NCBI GenBank assembly: GCA_902635515.1
Contig: CACPOD010000005.1
Location: 39,769 to 103,768, forward strand
Direction: 5' to 3'
DNA from: an uncultured Pelagibacteraceae bacterium
GTDB lineage: Bacteria; Pseudomonadota; Alphaproteobacteria; Pelagibacterales; Pelagibacteraceae
DNA length: 64,000 nt
Shown here: one piece after another, positions 7,775 through 17,219 of the stretch
Layout: each line of letters begins with the position of its first letter
Numbering within the stretch: position 1 is the stretch's first letter
Notes under the pieces: generated by a model
The model's input: the letters and a program-made list of their open reading frames with translations, nothing else
The model's database searches: none
What the model was told of the DNA's origin: nothing
Position numbers and translations under genes: made by a program

Positions 7775-8137
7775 AGTTGCCAGATAAATGATTTATCGCT
7801 TTAATTTATTTTAAAGAGGAAAGTCCGGGCTCTACAAGGACACAGTGCCAGGTAATACCTGGCGGGGGAAACCCTAGGGATAGTGCCACAGAAAATAAAC
7901 CGCCATAACATGGCAAGGGTGAAAAGGTGTGGTAAGAGCGCACCGGTTCTATTGGTAACAATGAACGCTGGAAAACCCCACTGGGAGCAAGACTAAGTAG
8001 AGATGACATTGTTGAAAAACTAAAAGCCGTCCTTGGCTAGTCATCAGGGTTAGTTGCTTGAGCTTAAGAGTGATCTTAAGCCTAGACAAATGATAAGTTT
8101 AAATGACAGAACCCGGCTTATAGTTTATCTGGCACTT
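7775..8137 (+). ncRNA. rnpB: RNase P RNA, bacterial type A
   Basis: Catalytic RNA that trims the 5' leaders of tRNAs. The conserved core is plain: GAGGAAAGTCCGGGCTC near 7816, the CACAGAAAATAAACCGCC block near 7888, GGTGAAAAGGTGTGGTAAGAGCGCACCG near 7917-7945, and ACAGAACCCGGCTTA near 8107. The ends pair to form P1: GCCAGATAAA near 7779 with TTTATCTGGC near 8124. Length of about 363 bases is normal for type A. This RNA and the mraZ control region fill the 7739-8315 stretch, which holds no protein gene. Confidence 0.96.
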
Positions 8138-8242
8138 CAAATAAAAATATCTCTATAAGTTTCTTAGTTTGTTCTCATTTTATAAGTACCAATGTCTATT
8201 TTCTTTATTATTAAAACGATAACAGTACTAAAATAATAGGTA

Positions 8243-8271
8243 TTGACGTCTAGTTGTAAAACCCATAATAT
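8243..8271 (+). promoter_or_regulatory. Probable promoter of the mraZ-led division/cell-wall cluster
   Basis: TTGACG (8243-8248) and TAATAT (8266-8271) are separated by exactly 17 bases, a good sigma-70 match for this genome. The -10 box lies inside the first of the MraZ-type repeats, so repressor and polymerase would compete. No other convincing promoter was seen before mraZ. Confidence 0.6.
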
Positions 8272-8296
8272 CCCATAAATTCCCATTTATGTGGGA
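8261..8296 (-). promoter_or_regulatory. MraZ operator: three ATGGG repeats at 10-base spacing
   Basis: CCCAT occurs at 8262, 8272 and 8282, exactly one helical turn apart, so the minus strand carries three ATGGG units. A GTGGGA on the plus strand follows at 8291. MraZ proteins bind direct TGGGN repeats with 10-base periodicity in front of their own gene. Position, period and core match, although the repeats face opposite to the gene. Predicted role is autorepression of the whole cluster. Confidence 0.65.
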
Positions 8297-8315
8297 ATAA
8301 AGGAATTTATGTTTT

Positions 8316-8774
8316 ATGTTTTTATCAACATACGAAAACAAATTAGACAAAAAAGGGAGAGTATCTGTGCCTGCTAGTTTTAGGTCACATTTATCCAACT
8401 TAGGTTACAATGGCGTTATTTGTTATCCGTCCTTTAATAACTCATCTATAGAAGCATGTTCCCAAGATAGAATTGAAAAAATTTCTTCAGCAATTGACTC
8501 TTTAAATCCCTTTGAGGAAAAAAGAGATTATTTTGCAACATCAATATTAGCAGAAAGTATAAATTTACAATTTGATAGTGAGGGTAGAATTTCACTTTCA
8601 TCAAAATTATTAAAACATGCAAAAATAAAAAATAGCATGTTGTTTGTTGGTCAAGGCCAAACATTTCAAATATGGGAACCAACAGCATTTGAAAAATTTA
8701 AGATAACAGCGAGAAAAAAAGCAAATATTAATCGTGGTAATCTTAAATGGGAGCTTCAACATAACAAACAATAG
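8316..8774 (+). CDS. mraZ: Transcriptional regulator MraZ
   Basis: 152 residues with two tandem SpoVT/AbrB-like half-domains: the first in MFLSTYENKLDKKGRVSVPASFR, the second around LAESINLQFDSEGRISLSSKLLKHAKI. MraZ forms ring-shaped oligomers that bind TGGGN repeats and control the division and wall cluster, of which it is usually the first gene, as here. Between the two domains family members carry an acidic/aromatic linker, matched by NPFEEKRDYFATSI. It ends ten bases before ftsZ, not rsmH as in the textbook order. The start has a weak AAAGGA eleven bases upstream. Confidence 0.95.
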   Translation: MFLSTYENKLDKKGRVSVPASFRSHLSNLGYNGVICYPSFNNSSIEACSQDRIEKISSAIDSLNPFEEKRDYFATSILAESINLQFDSEGRISLSSKLLKHAKIKNSMLFVGQGQTFQIWEPTAFEKFKITARKKANINRGNLKWELQHNKQ

Positions 8775-8784
8775 GGGATAAAAG

Positions 8785-10266
8785 ATGACAATTAACTTTA
8801 AAGCACCAGAGATAAAAGAGCTACAGCCACGACTACTAGTTTTAGGAGTTGGTGGAGCTGGCGGAAATGCAATTAACGAAATGATAGAAAATAATCTACA
8901 AGGAGTAGAATTTATTGCAGTAAATACTGATGCTCAAGATTTGAAGCTTAGTAAAGCAAAAACAAGAATTCAAATTGGTTTAAATTTAACAAAAGGTTTA
9001 GGAGCAGGTGCAAAACTTGATATTGGTCAGGCTGCTGCTGATGAATCTTTAAATGAAATTGTAAATACACTTCAAGGTGCAAATATGGTTTTTATTGCAG
9101 CTGGTATGGGTGGTGGAACGGGCACTGGTGCTGCTCATGTCATCGCAAGGGCTGCTAAAGAATTAAATATCTTAACTGTAGGTGTTGTGACTCTTCCGTT
9201 TTTATATGAAGGCCCCTCTAGAATGAGAAGAGCACAACAAGGTTTAGAAGAGTTAAGAAAACATGTTGATACAATAATTGTTATTCCTAACCAAAACTTA
9301 TTTAAAATAGCTAACGAACAGACAACTTTTGAAGAGTCATTTAACCTTTCAAATAATGTTTTGATGCATGGTGTTCAAAGTATAACTGATTTGATGGTTA
9401 GACCCGGTTTGATCAACTTAGATTTTGCTGATGTTGAAACTGTAATGGCAGCAATGGGTAAAGCTATGATGGGAACTGGAGAAGCTGAAGGAGAAGGTAG
9501 AGCTCTAAAAGCTGCAGAGATGGCAATCAGCAATCCACTAATAGACGACTATACTTTAAAAGGTGCAAAAGGTTTATTGGTAAATATTACTGGTGGTAAA
9601 GATCTTAAACTTTTTGAAGTTGATGAAGCTGTAAATAAAGTAAGAGCTGAAGTTGATCCTGAAGCGGAGTTAATTATTGGTGCAATCACTGATACGGAGC
9701 TAGATGGAAAAATGAGAGTTTCAATTGTTGCTACCTCTTTAGATGGGCAACAGCCAGAATCAAAATCTGTTGTAAATATGGTTCATAGAATTCAAAACCG
9801 TAATCCAGGTTACTCTGATTTTTCAAACATGGGATCATCTCAATCTTTTAATTTTTCAAATACAACAGCATCAAATCCCATTACACATGGTGCGAATGCT
9901 TTAAAGCTTGAAAATGAGATTATCCAAGAACAACAAACTGAAAGTTCTCACAATCAAATGATGAATGAGGAAGTTGTTCAAAATACTAGCATGGAAAGTG
10001 AAAGTATAGTTGAAGATAATTCAGTTAATGAAATGGAAAAATCTTTTGCACAAGAGGCTATGGAAACTCCCCATGAAGATCATCAAGATATTAACAACGA
10101 AGAAGAAATCTCTAATGATTTAAAAGAATTCGGAGTTGACTCAGATGCACCAGATTTATTTAGTTCAGAATCTGATAATTCAAGCCCTGAAGATTTATTG
10201 ACTTCAAATGAAGAGGAAGAAGATGATCTTGAGATACCAGCATTCTTAAGAAGACAAAAAAATTAA
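8785..10266 (+). CDS. ftsZ: Cell division tubulin homologue FtsZ
   Basis: GTP-dependent polymer that forms the Z ring at midcell. The 493-residue protein shows the GTP-binding sequence VGGAGGNAI at about 22-30, NTDAQDL, the tubulin signature GGGTGTG at 109-115, the T7 synergy-loop region around [11 protein letters not shown], and a long acidic, low-complexity linker (about 340-475). The C-terminal peptide [13 protein letters not shown] is the usual docking site for FtsA and other partners. It has a strong Shine-Dalgarno (AGGGGATAAAAG). It sits second in the cluster, directly after mraZ, while ftsZ normally follows ftsA at the far end. Confidence 0.99.
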   Translation: MTINFKAPEIKELQPRLLVLGVGGAGGNAINEMIENNLQGVEFIAVNTDAQDLKLSKAKTRIQIGLNLTKGLGAGAKLDIGQAAADESLNEIVNTLQGANMVFIAAGMGGGTGTGAAHVIARAAKELNILTVGVVTLPFLYEGPSRMRRAQQGLEELRKHVDTIIVIPNQNLFKIANEQTTFEESFNLSNNVLMHGVQSITDLMVRPGLINLDFADVETVMAAMGKAMMGTGEAEGEGRALKAAEMAISNPLIDDYTLKGAKGLLVNITGGKDLKLFEVDEAVNKVRAEVDPEAELIIGAITDTELDGKMRVSIVATSLDGQQPESKSVVNMVHRIQNRNPGYSDFSNMGSSQSFNFSNTTASNPITHGANALKLENEIIQEQQTESSHNQMMNEEVVQNTSMESESIVEDNSVNEMEKSFAQEAMETPHEDHQDINNEEEISNDLKEFGVDSDAPDLFSSESDNSSPEDLLTSNEEEEDDLEIPAFLRRQKN

Positions 10267-10284
10267 TGGTCTTCCAAGAGATAA

Positions 10285-11295
10285 ATGGACGCCACCATAG
10301 TACCGAAAATGCAAAAGCATTATCCGGTACTGCTAAAAGAAATTATTAGCGTTATTTCCCCTCAACATGGTGGCACATTTATTGATTGTACCTTCGGCCA
10401 AGGTGGTTATTCCAAAAAAATTTTAGATTTTAAAAATACAAGAGTAATAGCTATTGATAGAGACATAGAGAGTGAAAAAATCGCCAATCAATTAAAAGAA
10501 AACTTTGAAGATAGATTTATTTTTAAAAATATAAAATTTAGTCAATTAAGTAATTTAAAGCTTAAAAATGAAAATATAAGAGGTGTAATTTTTGATCTTG
10601 GATACTCTTATGCTCAAATAAAAGATCCAAAAAAAGGGTTGTCATTCGATGCCAGCGGTAAATTAAATATGCAACTGGGATTAAATACTTTTTCAGCAGA
10701 AGATGCAATTAATAAACTAGACGGAAAAGAATTAGAAAAAATTTTTAAATTTTTTGGAGATGAAAAAGAAGCAAAATACATTGCTCGTAATATTATAAAA
10801 GAAAGATCTAAAAATAAAATCGACACCACATCTTTAGTTGAAATTATTGATAAATCAAAAAAAAGAAAAAATTTTAAAGTTAATAATGCGACCAAGGTTT
10901 TTCAGGCCCTTAGAATATTTGTAAATAAAGAAATAAGTGAGTTAATTTTTGGACTTATTAATGCCTCTAAAGTTTTAAAAAAAGGTGGTGTTTTGGGGGT
11001 AGTTACATTTAACTCTTTAGAGGATAAAATAGTAAAATATTTTTTTAAAAGTCTATCTGAAAATAAAAGTATTTCACGATATAGCCCAGTTATTGAACAA
11101 GTAGATACACTTTTTAACTTAATTCAAAAAAAGCCAATAAAACCTTCAGATGAGGAGGTAAATGAAAATCCACCATCTAGATCTGCTAAATTTAGATATG
11201 CGATAAAAAAAAAAGATTTTTATAATTTTGATACCGATATAGAGGAGCAATTCAGAAATTATTTTGAAATTGAAAATTATGGAGACAAACTATGA
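10285..11295 (+). CDS. rsmH: 16S rRNA (cytosine-1402 N4) methyltransferase RsmH
   Basis: S-adenosylmethionine-dependent methyltransferase acting on C1402 of 16S rRNA. Family motifs: [13 protein letters not shown] at the N-terminus, [17 protein letters not shown] for SAM binding, [19 protein letters not shown], and the late [16 protein letters not shown] and [14 protein letters not shown]. Length of about 336 is typical. The first ATG (10285) adds eight residues ahead of the family-typical start MQKHYPVLL at 10309; neither has a clear ribosome-binding site. Its 3' end overlaps ftsL by four bases. Confidence 0.96.
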   Translation: MDATIVPKMQKHYPVLLKEIISVISPQHGGTFIDCTFGQGGYSKKILDFKNTRVIAIDRDIESEKIANQLKENFEDRFIFKNIKFSQLSNLKLKNENIRGVIFDLGYSYAQIKDPKKGLSFDASGKLNMQLGLNTFSAEDAINKLDGKELEKIFKFFGDEKEAKYIARNIIKERSKNKIDTTSLVEIIDKSKKRKNFKVNNATKVFQALRIFVNKEISELIFGLINASKVLKKGGVLGVVTFNSLEDKIVKYFFKSLSENKSISRYSPVIEQVDTLFNLIQKKPIKPSDEEVNENPPSRSAKFRYAIKKKDFYNFDTDIEEQFRNYFEIENYGDKL

Positions 11296-11597
11296 AAAAG
11301 TTTGCTTTAGCAATAGCGATTTTTTTTTTAGTTCTCTCAACTGCAATAATAAAAAATACGACTAAACAGATTGAAGATGAAATATTTACAGCAAAAGAGA
11401 ATATTAGAATTTTAAAGACTGAATTTGAAAATGTATCCTTGGAGTATGATTATTTAAGTTCCTCAGAAAGGTTACTTGAATATCAGTCTCAGTATTTTGA
11501 GGATGAGTTAATTCAAAAAAATATAAACGACATAAGTGTCTACAATATTTCAAATGATGTAAATAAAATCCAAAATTTTAAAATTATTAAAGAGTAA
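11292..11597 (+). CDS. ftsL: FtsL-like divisome protein
   Basis: 101 residues with one N-terminal membrane helix (about 3-20) followed by a coiled-coil-like stretch with heptad hydrophobics (residues 28-65). This is the FtsL plan, and the place between rsmH and ftsI is the invariant ftsL slot. FtsL bridges FtsQ/FtsB to FtsI/FtsW in the septal synthase. Sequence identity to known FtsL is too low to judge by eye, so the call depends on topology and position. ATGA overlap with rsmH and a one-base overlap with ftsI suggest strict coupling. Confidence 0.82.
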   Translation: MKKFALAIAIFFLVLSTAIIKNTTKQIEDEIFTAKENIRILKTEFENVSLEYDYLSSSERLLEYQSQYFEDELIQKNINDISVYNISNDVNKIQNFKIIKE

Positions 11598-13288
11598 TGA
11601 AAGATAATAAATCGAAATTAACTATAGAGGATTATAAAAGTGATTTTACATTTAAGAAAAAAGAAAATGGATTAAATATTCAATTTAATCGTGTAGCTTT
11701 TATTTTCTTTGTTTTTTTTATCATATATTTAATTTACACAATACACCTAGTTCACTTAGGTTCACGAAAGAGTAAATTAGAAAACATCAACAATCTTCCT
11801 GAATCTAAAAATCAGCTTTATCGAGCAGACATCATAGATATTAATGGAAATTATTTAGCTAAGACAGTTAAATCGATTGATATTGGTTTAAAAACTTCAG
11901 ATATAATTAATGAAAAAAAATTACTTCTAAGTTTAAATATTATTTTTCCTGATAAAAATTTTGATGAAATTAAAAAAAAAATAAAAACTAAGAAATTTTT
12001 TTATTTAGAGAAGAAAATTTCAGAGGAAAATTATGAAAAAATAATGAAATTAGGAGACAAATCTTTAGTTCCAGAGGAAAGAGTTTTAAGAATGTATCCA
12101 CAAAAAAATCTTTTTAGTCATGTTTTAGGTCAGATAGATGATGACAATAATGGTATTTCTGGATTAGAAAAATCGTTAAATGATGAACTTAGAAAATCAA
12201 AACAGTCAATTAAACTTACCTTAGATAAAGATATTCAATTTTTAATTAGAAAAGAATTAATTAAATATCAGGAAATTTTTAAAAGCAAAGGTAGTGCTGC
12301 CATTTTAATGGATGTTAATAATGGTAATATTTTATCTTTAGTTTCTTTGCCTGATTTCAATCCAAATGAAAGACAAAATATTACAGATGTAAATTATATT
12401 AACAGGGTAACTAAAGGAACATATGAACTTGGATCTGTATTTAAAGCCTTTACATATGCAAATGCTCTTAACGAAAAATTAATAGAACCTGAAACAGAAT
12501 TTTTAAATTTACCCAAATCAATTAAATGTGACAAATACAGAATAGGTGAGTACGACAATGAAATACCATCAGATTTAACTGCAGAGCAAATTCTAGTTAG
12601 ATCTGGAAATATAGGATCAGTAAAAATTGCCCAAAAAGTTGGCTCAGAAAAATTTAAATTATTTTTAGAAAAAGTTGGTGTGTTAAGTGATATAGATTTT
12701 GATATTGAGGAAGTTGCTCCTCAAAAAAATTATGAATTTGGAAAATGTAGATTGGCTACAGCTTCTTTTGGGCATGGAATAGCAACTACAATTCTTCAAT
12801 TAGCGAAAGGTTATTCTATTTTATCAAATGGAGGTTATGAAATTAAGCCAACATTAATTTATAAAGAAAATAATTTTAATAAAAAAAATAAAAGAATATT
12901 AAACAGGGGAATTTCAGAACAAGTTGTTAGCGCATTAAGAAAAATTGTAAATACTGAGGAAGGGACAGCTAAATTTGCAGATGTTCAAAATTATGAAATT
13001 GGTGGAAAAACAGGAACTGCTGACCAACCTGAGGGAGGGGCATATTCTGAGGCAAAAATAAATACTTTTGCTTCCATTTTTCCCACATCAAATCCACAAT
13101 TTGTTTTTATTGTAATGCTAGATACTCCAAAAAAATCTGAAGATTATTATTATAAGTATAGACATCGAAAAGGAGGGTGGAAGGGTACACTTTATAATAC
13201 TGCTGGCTGGACCTCAGTAGAGGTAGCTGGAAAAGTTATAGATAAAATTGGGCCTATTTTAGCCACAAAATATATAGAGGTTAATTAA
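11597..13288 (+). CDS. ftsI: Septal peptidoglycan transpeptidase FtsI (PBP3)
   Basis: Class B penicillin-binding protein that cross-links peptidoglycan at the septum. 563 residues: short cytosolic tail, one membrane helix near residues 30-50, a pedestal domain from about 65, and a transpeptidase domain from about 220. Catalytic motifs: S280-V-F-K283 (in YELGSVFK, where most homologues have YEPGS), S336-G-N and K471-T-G in GGKTGTA. The start overlaps the ftsL stop by one base. It should work with FtsW, encoded further down the same operon. Confidence 0.96.
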   Translation: MKDNKSKLTIEDYKSDFTFKKKENGLNIQFNRVAFIFFVFFIIYLIYTIHLVHLGSRKSKLENINNLPESKNQLYRADIIDINGNYLAKTVKSIDIGLKTSDIINEKKLLLSLNIIFPDKNFDEIKKKIKTKKFFYLEKKISEENYEKIMKLGDKSLVPEERVLRMYPQKNLFSHVLGQIDDDNNGISGLEKSLNDELRKSKQSIKLTLDKDIQFLIRKELIKYQEIFKSKGSAAILMDVNNGNILSLVSLPDFNPNERQNITDVNYINRVTKGTYELGSVFKAFTYANALNEKLIEPETEFLNLPKSIKCDKYRIGEYDNEIPSDLTAEQILVRSGNIGSVKIAQKVGSEKFKLFLEKVGVLSDIDFDIEEVAPQKNYEFGKCRLATASFGHGIATTILQLAKGYSILSNGGYEIKPTLIYKENNFNKKNKRILNRGISEQVVSALRKIVNTEEGTAKFADVQNYEIGGKTGTADQPEGGAYSEAKINTFASIFPTSNPQFVFIVMLDTPKKSEDYYYKYRHRKGGWKGTLYNTAGWTSVEVAGKVIDKIGPILATKYIEVN

Positions 13289-13290
13289 TT

Positions 13291-16134
13291 ATGCTTCTAG
13301 GAGACTACTTTCATAACATTAATGAAAATTTTAGAAATTTTTCTTTTTCAGGAATTTCATTTGATACTAAGAGTATTAAAAAAAATAATATTTTTTTTGC
13401 AATCAAAGGAAATACTATTGATGGTAATAAATTTATACCTAAAGCGATTAAAAAAGGATCTAAAATTATCGTAACTGAAAAAAAAGTAAATCAATTCCAA
13501 AATGGAATTTTATATATTCATACAAAAAATATAAGAAAATTATTAGCTGAAACTGCTTTTAAAATTTATAATAAAAAACCAAAAAATTTAATTGCAGTTA
13601 CAGGCACAAATGGAAAATCTTCAGTTGCTGATTTTTATTATCAAATATTAAAATTAAATAATAAAAGGGTTGCTTCAATCGGTACATTAGGTGTTAAATC
13701 AAAAAGAATTAATTTGAATTTATCTAATACCACAATAGATCCAATTAAATTGGCTAAAATTTTGAGTAAATTAAAAACTCAAAAAATAGATCATGTAATT
13801 ATGGAAGCCTCAAGTCATGGTTTAAAACAAAATAGATTAGATGGTTTAAAGTTTAATTCGGGTATATTTACTAATTTATCCCAGGATCATCTTGATTATC
13901 ATGTAAATTTAAAAAATTATTTAAAAGCTAAACTGTATTTATTTGAAAATCTAATCCAAAAAAGAGGCAATGTAATTACAGATCAATTAATACCGGAGTT
14001 TAAAAACATAAAAAAAATTGCAATTAATAAGAAATTAAAATTGCATACACTTAATGATGAGAAAAATAATCTAAAGCTTTTATCTCATAACTTTAAAGGA
14101 GAGGGTCAATTTCTTAGAATTAAATTAAATAGCTCTATAAGAGATATAAATTTAAATTTAATTGGAAAAATTCAATTAAAAAATGTTTTAATGGCAATAA
14201 TTGCAGCAAAATATAGCGGTATTAGTTTAGATAAAATTTTAAATACAATTCCAAAATTAAAACCAATTGAGGGAAGGTTTGAAAAAATTGGTAAAATTAA
14301 AAATCAATCAAAAGTAATTCTGGATTATGCTCATACGCCTGATGCTTTAAAAACGTGTCTTTTAAACCTAAGAGAACAATTTCCTAATAAAGCAATAACA
14401 GTGCTATTCGGTTGTGGCGGAAATAGAGATCAAAATAAAAGATCAAAAATGGGAAAAATAGCCAGTAGTTTTGCAGATAGTATCATTCTTACAAATGATA
14501 ACCCTAGATTTGAAAATCCTCAAAAAATAATAAGAGATATAAAAAAAGGTATTAAAAAAAAAAGAATTATCGAAATTTCTAATAGAGCAATAGCAATAAA
14601 ACTAGCCATTCATGATTTGAATTCAGGTGATATTTTGTTAGTTGCTGGAAAAGGCCATGAGAAAATTCAAGATATTGGAAATAAGAAAATTTTCTTTTCA
14701 GATAGAAAAGTAATTCTAAACGCTATTAAGAATAAAAATAATACTTTATCGAATAATTTAAAATTAAATGTGATTAAAGAGGCAGTTAAAATTAAAAAAT
14801 TATCTCCATCCACATCTTTAAAAACGGCAAGAATTAATTCTCAAGAAGTTACTAAAAACGATATTTTTTTTGCAATTAGAGGTAAAAAAAATGATGGTAA
14901 TAAATATGTTGCACAATCATTCAAAAGAAAAGCATCGTTAGCTGTAGTAAACAAAATTCAAAATAAATTAAATAAAAGTCGTCAGATTAAAGTGAAAAAT
15001 ACTTTAAAATTCCTAACAAATATTTCAAAAAATTTTAGAAAAAGTATTGATACAAATATTATAGCTATTACAGGTAGTTGTGGCAAAACTACACTTAAAG
15101 AATTGCTGGGCAATGTATTAAGTAAAATTTCGAAAGTGAGTATTTCTCCAAAATCTTATAATAATAAATTTGGAGTCCCTTTGAGTCTTTTTAATTTAAA
15201 CCAAAATGATCAATTTGGAATTTTGGAAGTTGGAATGGATAAAAAAGGTGAAATTGATTATTTATCAAAAGTAATAGCACCAGATGTTGGAGTAATAACA
15301 AATATAAATTATGCACATGCTAAAAATTTTAAAAATATTAAACAGATTGCTTTGGCAAAATCTGAAATTATTAACAACATAAAACCTTATGGTTATGTTG
15401 TATTAAATGCAGACGATAACTTTTTTCAATTGCATAAAAAAATTGCCAAAGAAAATAAAATTAAAGTTGTTTCTTTTGGTATTAAAAGTCGGAAAGCAGA
15501 TATTAAATTAATTAATATAAAGAACTTTGCAAAAAAATTTAGAATTATTGTTAGATCAAATAATAAAAAAAAGTATTTCACATTATCTAACGATTTTCAA
15601 AACAATATATACAATACACTTTCTGCTTTAGCAGTTATTAGTATTTATAAAAATATATTTAAACTTAATGAAAATATTTTTCTCAATTTCAAAATTCCAG
15701 GAGGAAGGGGAGATCATTGTGAATTAAAAATTGATAATAAAAAAATTAATTTAATTGATCAAAGTTATAATTCAAATCCTCTATCATTAAAATCAGCAAT
15801 AAAAAATTTTGATAAAATAAACTCAAAAAAATCAAATAAATATATATTAATTGGTGACATGTTAGAGCTGGGTAGTCACTCTAAAAAACTTCATAAATCT
15901 ATTGCTCCAATAATTAATCAAACCAAGATAGATAAGGTATTTGTTAAAGGAAAATTGGCTTCAATTATATTTGAAAATATCTCAAAAGCTAAAAAGGGCA
16001 GGATTTTATTAAACAATTCTCAAATTATTGAATTGATTAGAAATGATTTAAATAATAATGATTATTTAATGATTAAAGCCTCACTTGCGACAGGATTCAA
16101 TGACATAGTAAAAGATCTGAAAGGATTACATTAG
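13291..16134 (+). CDS. murEF: MurE-MurF fusion: meso-DAP-adding and D-Ala-D-Ala-adding ligase
   Basis: Single 947-residue frame carrying two complete Mur ligases. The MurE half (about 1-480) has the ATP loop GTNGKSS at 105-111 and the meso-diaminopimelate recognition motif DNPR at 403-406, followed by LLVAGKGHEKIQ. The MurF half (from about 488) has FFAIRGKKNDGNKYV, the ATP loop GSCGKTT at 595-601, VGMDKKGEI and the late YNSNPLSLKSAI and GDMLELG. The protein would add DAP and then D-Ala-D-Ala to UDP-MurNAc-dipeptide in sequence. No stop or restart is seen between halves. It overlaps mraY by one base. Confidence 0.95.
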   Translation: MLLGDYFHNINENFRNFSFSGISFDTKSIKKNNIFFAIKGNTIDGNKFIPKAIKKGSKIIVTEKKVNQFQNGILYIHTKNIRKLLAETAFKIYNKKPKNLIAVTGTNGKSSVADFYYQILKLNNKRVASIGTLGVKSKRINLNLSNTTIDPIKLAKILSKLKTQKIDHVIMEASSHGLKQNRLDGLKFNSGIFTNLSQDHLDYHVNLKNYLKAKLYLFENLIQKRGNVITDQLIPEFKNIKKIAINKKLKLHTLNDEKNNLKLLSHNFKGEGQFLRIKLNSSIRDINLNLIGKIQLKNVLMAIIAAKYSGISLDKILNTIPKLKPIEGRFEKIGKIKNQSKVILDYAHTPDALKTCLLNLREQFPNKAITVLFGCGGNRDQNKRSKMGKIASSFADSIILTNDNPRFENPQKIIRDIKKGIKKKRIIEISNRAIAIKLAIHDLNSGDILLVAGKGHEKIQDIGNKKIFFSDRKVILNAIKNKNNTLSNNLKLNVIKEAVKIKKLSPSTSLKTARINSQEVTKNDIFFAIRGKKNDGNKYVAQSFKRKASLAVVNKIQNKLNKSRQIKVKNTLKFLTNISKNFRKSIDTNIIAITGSCGKTTLKELLGNVLSKISKVSISPKSYNNKFGVPLSLFNLNQNDQFGILEVGMDKKGEIDYLSKVIAPDVGVITNINYAHAKNFKNIKQIALAKSEIINNIKPYGYVVLNADDNFFQLHKKIAKENKIKVVSFGIKSRKADIKLINIKNFAKKFRIIVRSNNKKKYFTLSNDFQNNIYNTLSALAVISIYKNIFKLNENIFLNFKIPGGRGDHCELKIDNKKINLIDQSYNSNPLSLKSAIKNFDKINSKKSNKYILIGDMLELGSHSKKLHKSIAPIINQTKIDKVFVKGKLASIIFENISKAKKGRILLNNSQIIELIRNDLNNNDYLMIKASLATGFNDIVKDLKGLH

Positions 16135-17219
16135 TGCTTTATCAATTTTTATTAAACTTTGTTGATACTTTTAGTTTTTTAAATGTATTTAAATATTTAA
16201 CTTTTAGAACAGGTTTATCTTTTTTTACCTCATTGGTTATTGTGCTGATTATTGGAGGTCCTTTTATTAAATTTTTTTCAAAACAAAAAATTTTAAATCC
16301 AATCCGGGACGATGGACCTGAAGATCATATAGTTAAAAAAATTGGTACACCAACAATGGGAGGTTTAATAATTTTATTCGGCTTATTGGTATCAGTAATA
16401 TTTTGGGCAGATTTATCAAATATTAATATTTTATTTTGTATCTACATAGCAATTACTTTTGGTTTGTTGGGAGCATATGATGACTTTAAAAAGATTAAAT
16501 ATAGCAACTCATCAGGAATTTCTTCAAAGTTCAAAATAACTTCACAAATAATTTTAGCAATTATTGGTGTAAGTTTTTTTGTTTATTTAAACGATTATCA
16601 AGATTTAAATAATTTATATTTTCCATTCTTTAAAAATTTAATTATAAACCTTGGATGGTTTTTTATACCATTTGCAATATTTGTAATTATTGGTTCGTCA
16701 AATGCTGTTAACCTTACAGATGGATTAGATGGTCTAGCAACAGTGCCTGTAATATTAGTTGCGGCATGTTTTGCTTTTATAAGTTATGTTACTGGAAACA
16801 TAGTATTTTCAAATTATTTACAAATTCCCTACATAGAAGGAACAGGAGAAGTATCAATCTTTTGTGGGGCAATTATTGGCTCTTGTTTAGGATTTTTATG
16901 GTTTAATGCTCCACCTGCTAAAATTTTTATGGGTGACACAGGCTCATTATCTCTTGGAGGATCTTTAGGTGCAGTAGGAATTATCACAAAGCATGAAATT
17001 GTTTTAGCTATTACTGGTGGTCTTTTTGTACTAGAGGCAGTTTCAGTAATGGTTCAGGTAATTTCATTTAAACTTACAGGCAAAAGAATTTTTAAAATGG
17101 CACCCATTCATCATCATTTTGAGAAAAAAGGATGGCCGGAGTCTACAGTTGTGATTAGGTTTTGGATTATCTCAATAATTTTAGCAATGATTGGTTTGGC
17201 TACCTTAAAATTAAGATAA
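16134..17219 (+). CDS. mraY: Phospho-MurNAc-pentapeptide translocase MraY (lipid I synthase)
   Basis: Polytopic enzyme, about ten membrane helices, that moves phospho-MurNAc-pentapeptide onto undecaprenyl phosphate. Recognised by GTPTMGGLIILFG, the catalytic GAYDDFKKI, NLTDGLDGLA, FMGDTGSLSLGG and the C-terminal APIHHHFEKKGWPE. Full family length at 361 residues. It begins with GTG, the G being the last base of the murEF TAG stop, and ends with a TAATG overlap into murD. The product is used by MurG, four genes on. Confidence 0.98.
   Translation: MLYQFLLNFVDTFSFLNVFKYLTFRTGLSFFTSLVIVLIIGGPFIKFFSKQKILNPIRDDGPEDHIVKKIGTPTMGGLIILFGLLVSVIFWADLSNINILFCIYIAITFGLLGAYDDFKKIKYSNSSGISSKFKITSQIILAIIGVSFFVYLNDYQDLNNLYFPFFKNLIINLGWFFIPFAIFVIIGSSNAVNLTDGLDGLATVPVILVAACFAFISYVTGNIVFSNYLQIPYIEGTGEVSIFCGAIIGSCLGFLWFNAPPAKIFMGDTGSLSLGGSLGAVGIITKHEIVLAITGGLFVLEAVSVMVQVISFKLTGKRIFKMAPIHHHFEKKGWPESTVVIRFWIISIILAMIGLATLKLR

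Noticed and set aside
7806..8009. Open frame on the minus strand inside the RNase P RNA gene
   Set aside because: Covers the most conserved RNA core; openness is a by-product of the structured RNA sequence.
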